A model generated the notes under the pieces. That model had not been told where the DNA came from. It saw only the letters and a program-made list of their open reading frames with translations, and made no database searches. Below, piece after piece: positions 40,538 through 40,652 of a stretch of DNA of 40,652 bases. Source of the DNA: Anaerolineales bacterium. GTDB taxonomy: Bacteria > Chloroflexota > Anaerolineae > Anaerolineales > Villigracilaceae. Numbering within the stretch: the stretch's first letter is position 1; every line of letters begins with the position of its first letter. Position numbers and translations under genes: made by a program. The stretch lies in the NCBI GenBank assembly GCA_022865905.1, contig JALHUM010000134.1:1-40652 (forward strand). The letters run 5' to 3'.

Positions 40538-40652
40538 ATTTAATAATTCTTTAAATCTTGGTGTCCAATATCTACAACGTACAACCCTGTAGCCACCGAA
40601 TTCTGCCCTTGACACTATCAGTTCCGCACCAGTATGTTTCACCAACTCCGCA
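40532..40652 (-). CDS. C-terminal end of a gene entering from the right edge
   Basis: On the minus strand a frame open to the window edge reads about 39 codons, including ELVKHTGAELIVSRAEFGGY and RVVRCRYWTPRFKELLNP, and ends with TAA at 40534-40532. The stop is inside the terminal repeat of the attC-like element, the arrangement usual for integron cassettes. Too little is present for a family call. Confidence 0.5.
   Translation of the reverse strand, partial: AELVKHTGAELIVSRAEFGGYRVVRCRYWTPRFKELLNP

Overview
The window looks like chromosome of a Chloroflexota bacterium, most likely class Anaerolineae. This is inferred from gene content and style, not from a marker gene: high GC outside one island, Shine-Dalgarno starts mixed with apparent leaderless starts (TATAAT-like box 6-8 nt before ATG), a PIN/TRAM protein next to cysS, several toxin-antitoxin loci and many dispersed hairpin repeats. 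No rRNA gene, complete tRNA gene, transposase, integrase or CRISPR array was seen.

Left part (1-8040): the 3' part of a lipoprotein-like alpha/beta hydrolase, then a long leftward operon. In reading order it holds a SmtB/ArsR-type regulator with a clear promoter and operator, a P2-type cation ATPase split by one in-frame TAA, three isoprenylcysteine-carboxyl-methyltransferase-like (ICMT-like) membrane enzymes interleaved with two soluble methyltransferases, and a frameshifted aminothiazoline-carboxylate hydrolase-like gene. The substrate is unknown.

8040-15461: a second leftward cluster. It has two related Gfo/Idh/MocA oxidoreductases, an S33-type hydrolase, an NTF2-like protein, an M24 peptidase-like enzyme, an SCP2 protein, an MFS carrier and a PIG-L deacetylase. 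It looks like uptake and breakdown of a glycosylated or amide-linked compound. 15488-18856 holds a MazF-type toxin with its antitoxin under a palindromic operator, then cysS and a YacL-like PIN/TRAM membrane protein.

19340-22930: a strikingly AT-rich island, probably acquired. It carries an XRE regulator, a two-helix membrane protein of unknown function, and a 644-residue protein with a winged-helix-like N-terminus, a PIN-nuclease-like core and a C-terminal membrane anchor. Two canonical tRNA T-arm plus acceptor fragments lie at 20700 and 22881 and bracket the PIN gene. This is the best candidate for an undescribed, possibly defensive, system.

22930-35161: a flippase-like protein, an orphan RelB, a DUF4160/DUF2442 pair between two identical hairpins, an ABC-2 export system, a TauE/SafE permease broken by an in-frame TAA, a DUF1998-type helicase with an HNH-like insert and in-frame palindromic repeat insertions, rlmB (also carrying a perfect palindrome), a GH1 glycosidase, a second MazF-type module and an APH(6)-like kinase.

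35162-40652: phosphotriesterase-like, metallo-beta-lactamase-fold, MFS, unknown membrane protein and a partial gene, all leftward. They are separated by long repeat-filled spacers. Several spacers start with RYYYAAC near one gene's start and end with GTTRRRY close to the next gene's stop, as integron attC sites do. The element at 40481-40537 is compact and attC-like.
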